Source of the DNA: Nitrospirota bacterium
Lineage (GTDB): Bacteria; Nitrospirota; Thermodesulfovibrionia; Thermodesulfovibrionales; JdFR-88
NCBI GenBank assembly: GCA_021790695.1
Contig: JAJYGJ010000028.1
Span: 1,531-8,237, forward strand
Length of the DNA: 6,707 nt
Reading direction: 5' to 3'
The position numbers were made by a program, and so were the translations under genes. Shown here in pieces: positions 5,923-6,707 of the stretch (the first letter of the stretch is position 1; every line of letters begins with the position of its first letter). Under the pieces are notes generated by a model. It did no database searches, had not been told where the DNA came from, and saw nothing but the letters and a program-made list of their open reading frames with translations.

Positions 5923-6002
5923 GGATGATCGGTCCGGTCCTTCAGAATGTGAAGTTTAGCATAAACAGGGGGAGAGCTGAAGCCGGGGGCCGGGTGTCTC
6001 AG

Positions 6003-6578
6003 TCAGCCTGTCTTTTCTCCCTCCCTGGCGGCCGCGGGAGCCGGCTTTTCCTTGCCGGGGTAGGTGATCCTTGTCCCGTCCGCCTTCAAAAACGGAGTAA
6101 GCTCGTGGCGCTGGAGCCCCTTTACCCCCACGATGTGCTCCACGCGCCAGCCGCGCACGGCAAGGGCGTCGGCAATGAGCAGACGATGGCACCGCCATGG
6201 CACGGCTTCCGCGCACATGATGGCGGCCTTCTCACGGGAGGCGATTTCAACAAGGGCTTCCAGGTTCCTGTCGAACTCGGGCGTTTGCATGTAATCGGCG
6301 AACCCCCGGAAGGACGGATTGAGCCAGCCCGTATTGGGCGAGCCTTTTTCCGGATGCCTTAGCCCTCCAAGCCCCTTCATATGGAAATATTTTATCCCCT
6401 CCTTCTCAAGCTCGCCTGGAAATGTATCTATATTGAACTGGGGGTTCAGGGTGCTCCCGGGCAGCGTGCGCACGTCGCAGACGACCTGGATCCCCTGTTT
6501 TTTGAGCATTCTTATCAGGTCCCCGCCCGAGCGCGTGGAATGACCTATCGTATAGATGACCTTCTCACCCGGGCTCAT
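6003..6578 (-). CDS. DUF488 family protein (191 aa)
   Basis: Matches the DUF488 family by its ordered motifs: IYTIGHSTR (8-16), VVCDVRTLPGS (32-42), IKYFHMKGLGGLR (62-74) and MCAEAVPWRCHRLLIADAL (121-139), which contains the conserved CAE...CHR. The family's biochemical role is not established; the paired conserved Cys and His suggest a catalytic or metal site (inference). The frame reaches back to ATG 6662, but ATG 6578 is preferred. GGAGG stands seven bases before it (plus-strand 6586-6590), and the 28 extra residues of the longer form are low-complexity and precede the first family motif. The C-terminal tail after about residue 172 is charged and Ala/Pro-rich, likely disordered. It is the first gene of a probable two-gene minus-strand unit with the HD protein. 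The 80 bases between them show no clear terminator. Confidence 0.88.
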   Translation of the reverse strand: MSPGEKVIYTIGHSTRSGGDLIRMLKKQGIQVVCDVRTLPGSTLNPQFNIDTFPGELEKEGIKYFHMKGLGGLRHPEKGSPNTGWLNPSFRGFADYMQTPEFDRNLEALVEIASREKAAIMCAEAVPWRCHRLLIADALAVRGWRVEHIVGVKGLQRHELTPFLKADGTRITYPGKEKPAPAAAREGEKTG

Positions 6579-6585
6579 GCGTGCG

Positions 6586-6590
6586 CCTCC
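6586..6590 (-). promoter_or_regulatory. Ribosome binding site that decides the DUF488 gene start
   Basis: The minus strand reads GGAGG with a seven-base spacer to ATG 6578. The longer in-frame start at 6662 has no comparable site. Confidence 0.7.
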
Positions 6591-6707
6591 AGGCCCCCCT
6601 GTCCCAGGCCGAAAAACTGTCTCAGGCTTAAAAAGGCCGGTTTCATAAAAGAAGTTTATCACGTTTTTTTCGCCTGCCCTCCGGTTGAAACTTTTTACTT
6701 TCTTTTG
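6591..6707. other. AT-richer upstream region of the DUF488 gene
   Basis: Intergenic sequence that becomes AT-rich from about 6630 to the window end (runs of T and A such as those at 6664-6670 and 6690-6706). It probably contains the DUF488 promoter, but no -35/-10 pair with acceptable spacing stood out. No gene is visible in it. Confidence 0.4.

Noticed and set aside
5923..6002. Separate promoter for the HD gene (TATGCT on the minus strand near 5956)
   Set aside because: The -10 match is only 4 of 6 and no -35 at suitable spacing was found.

Overview
The window is GC-rich bacterial DNA with a mixed codon style: many GC-ending codons alongside frequent ATA (Ile) and AGG (Arg). Together with a radical SAM enzyme, a PAS-GGDEF protein and a cysteine-bearing PAS domain, this fits an environmental anaerobe or microaerophile of the Nitrospirota / former Deltaproteobacteria type. 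That assignment is an inference from style; no marker gene is present.

Left part (1-2312). The window opens inside the C-terminal part of a signal peptide peptidase of the SppA/S49 family (+). Converging on it is a small two-CBS-domain protein (-, start at 925, not at the longer in-frame ATG at 958). An intergenic region of about 250 bases follows. It carries a good extended -10 promoter and a possibly structured leader for a membrane-anchored PAS-GGDEF diguanylate cyclase (+), and a weaker candidate promoter for the CBS gene (-).

Middle (2312-2477). A 166-bp non-coding element bounded by perfect 16-bp terminal inverted repeats, with the look of a MITE, sits exactly at the end of the cyclase gene. 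Its first base completes the cyclase TAG stop codon. Its right end supplies a TTGAGA that could be the -35 box of a promoter for the next genes.

Right part (2572-5156). A radical SAM protein with an N-terminal B12-binding-like fold is followed, with overlapping stop and start, by a chalcone-synthase-like type III polyketide synthase with a complete Cys-His-Asn triad. These two probably form the biosynthetic core of a small, uncharacterised polyketide or lipid pathway. This is the most interesting content of the window.

Right edge (5143-6662, all -). An HD-domain phosphohydrolase-like protein overlaps the synthase tail-to-tail by 14 bases. A DUF488 protein lies upstream of it on the same strand. 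No tRNA, rRNA or CRISPR array was seen. No stretch over 300 bases lacks a gene.
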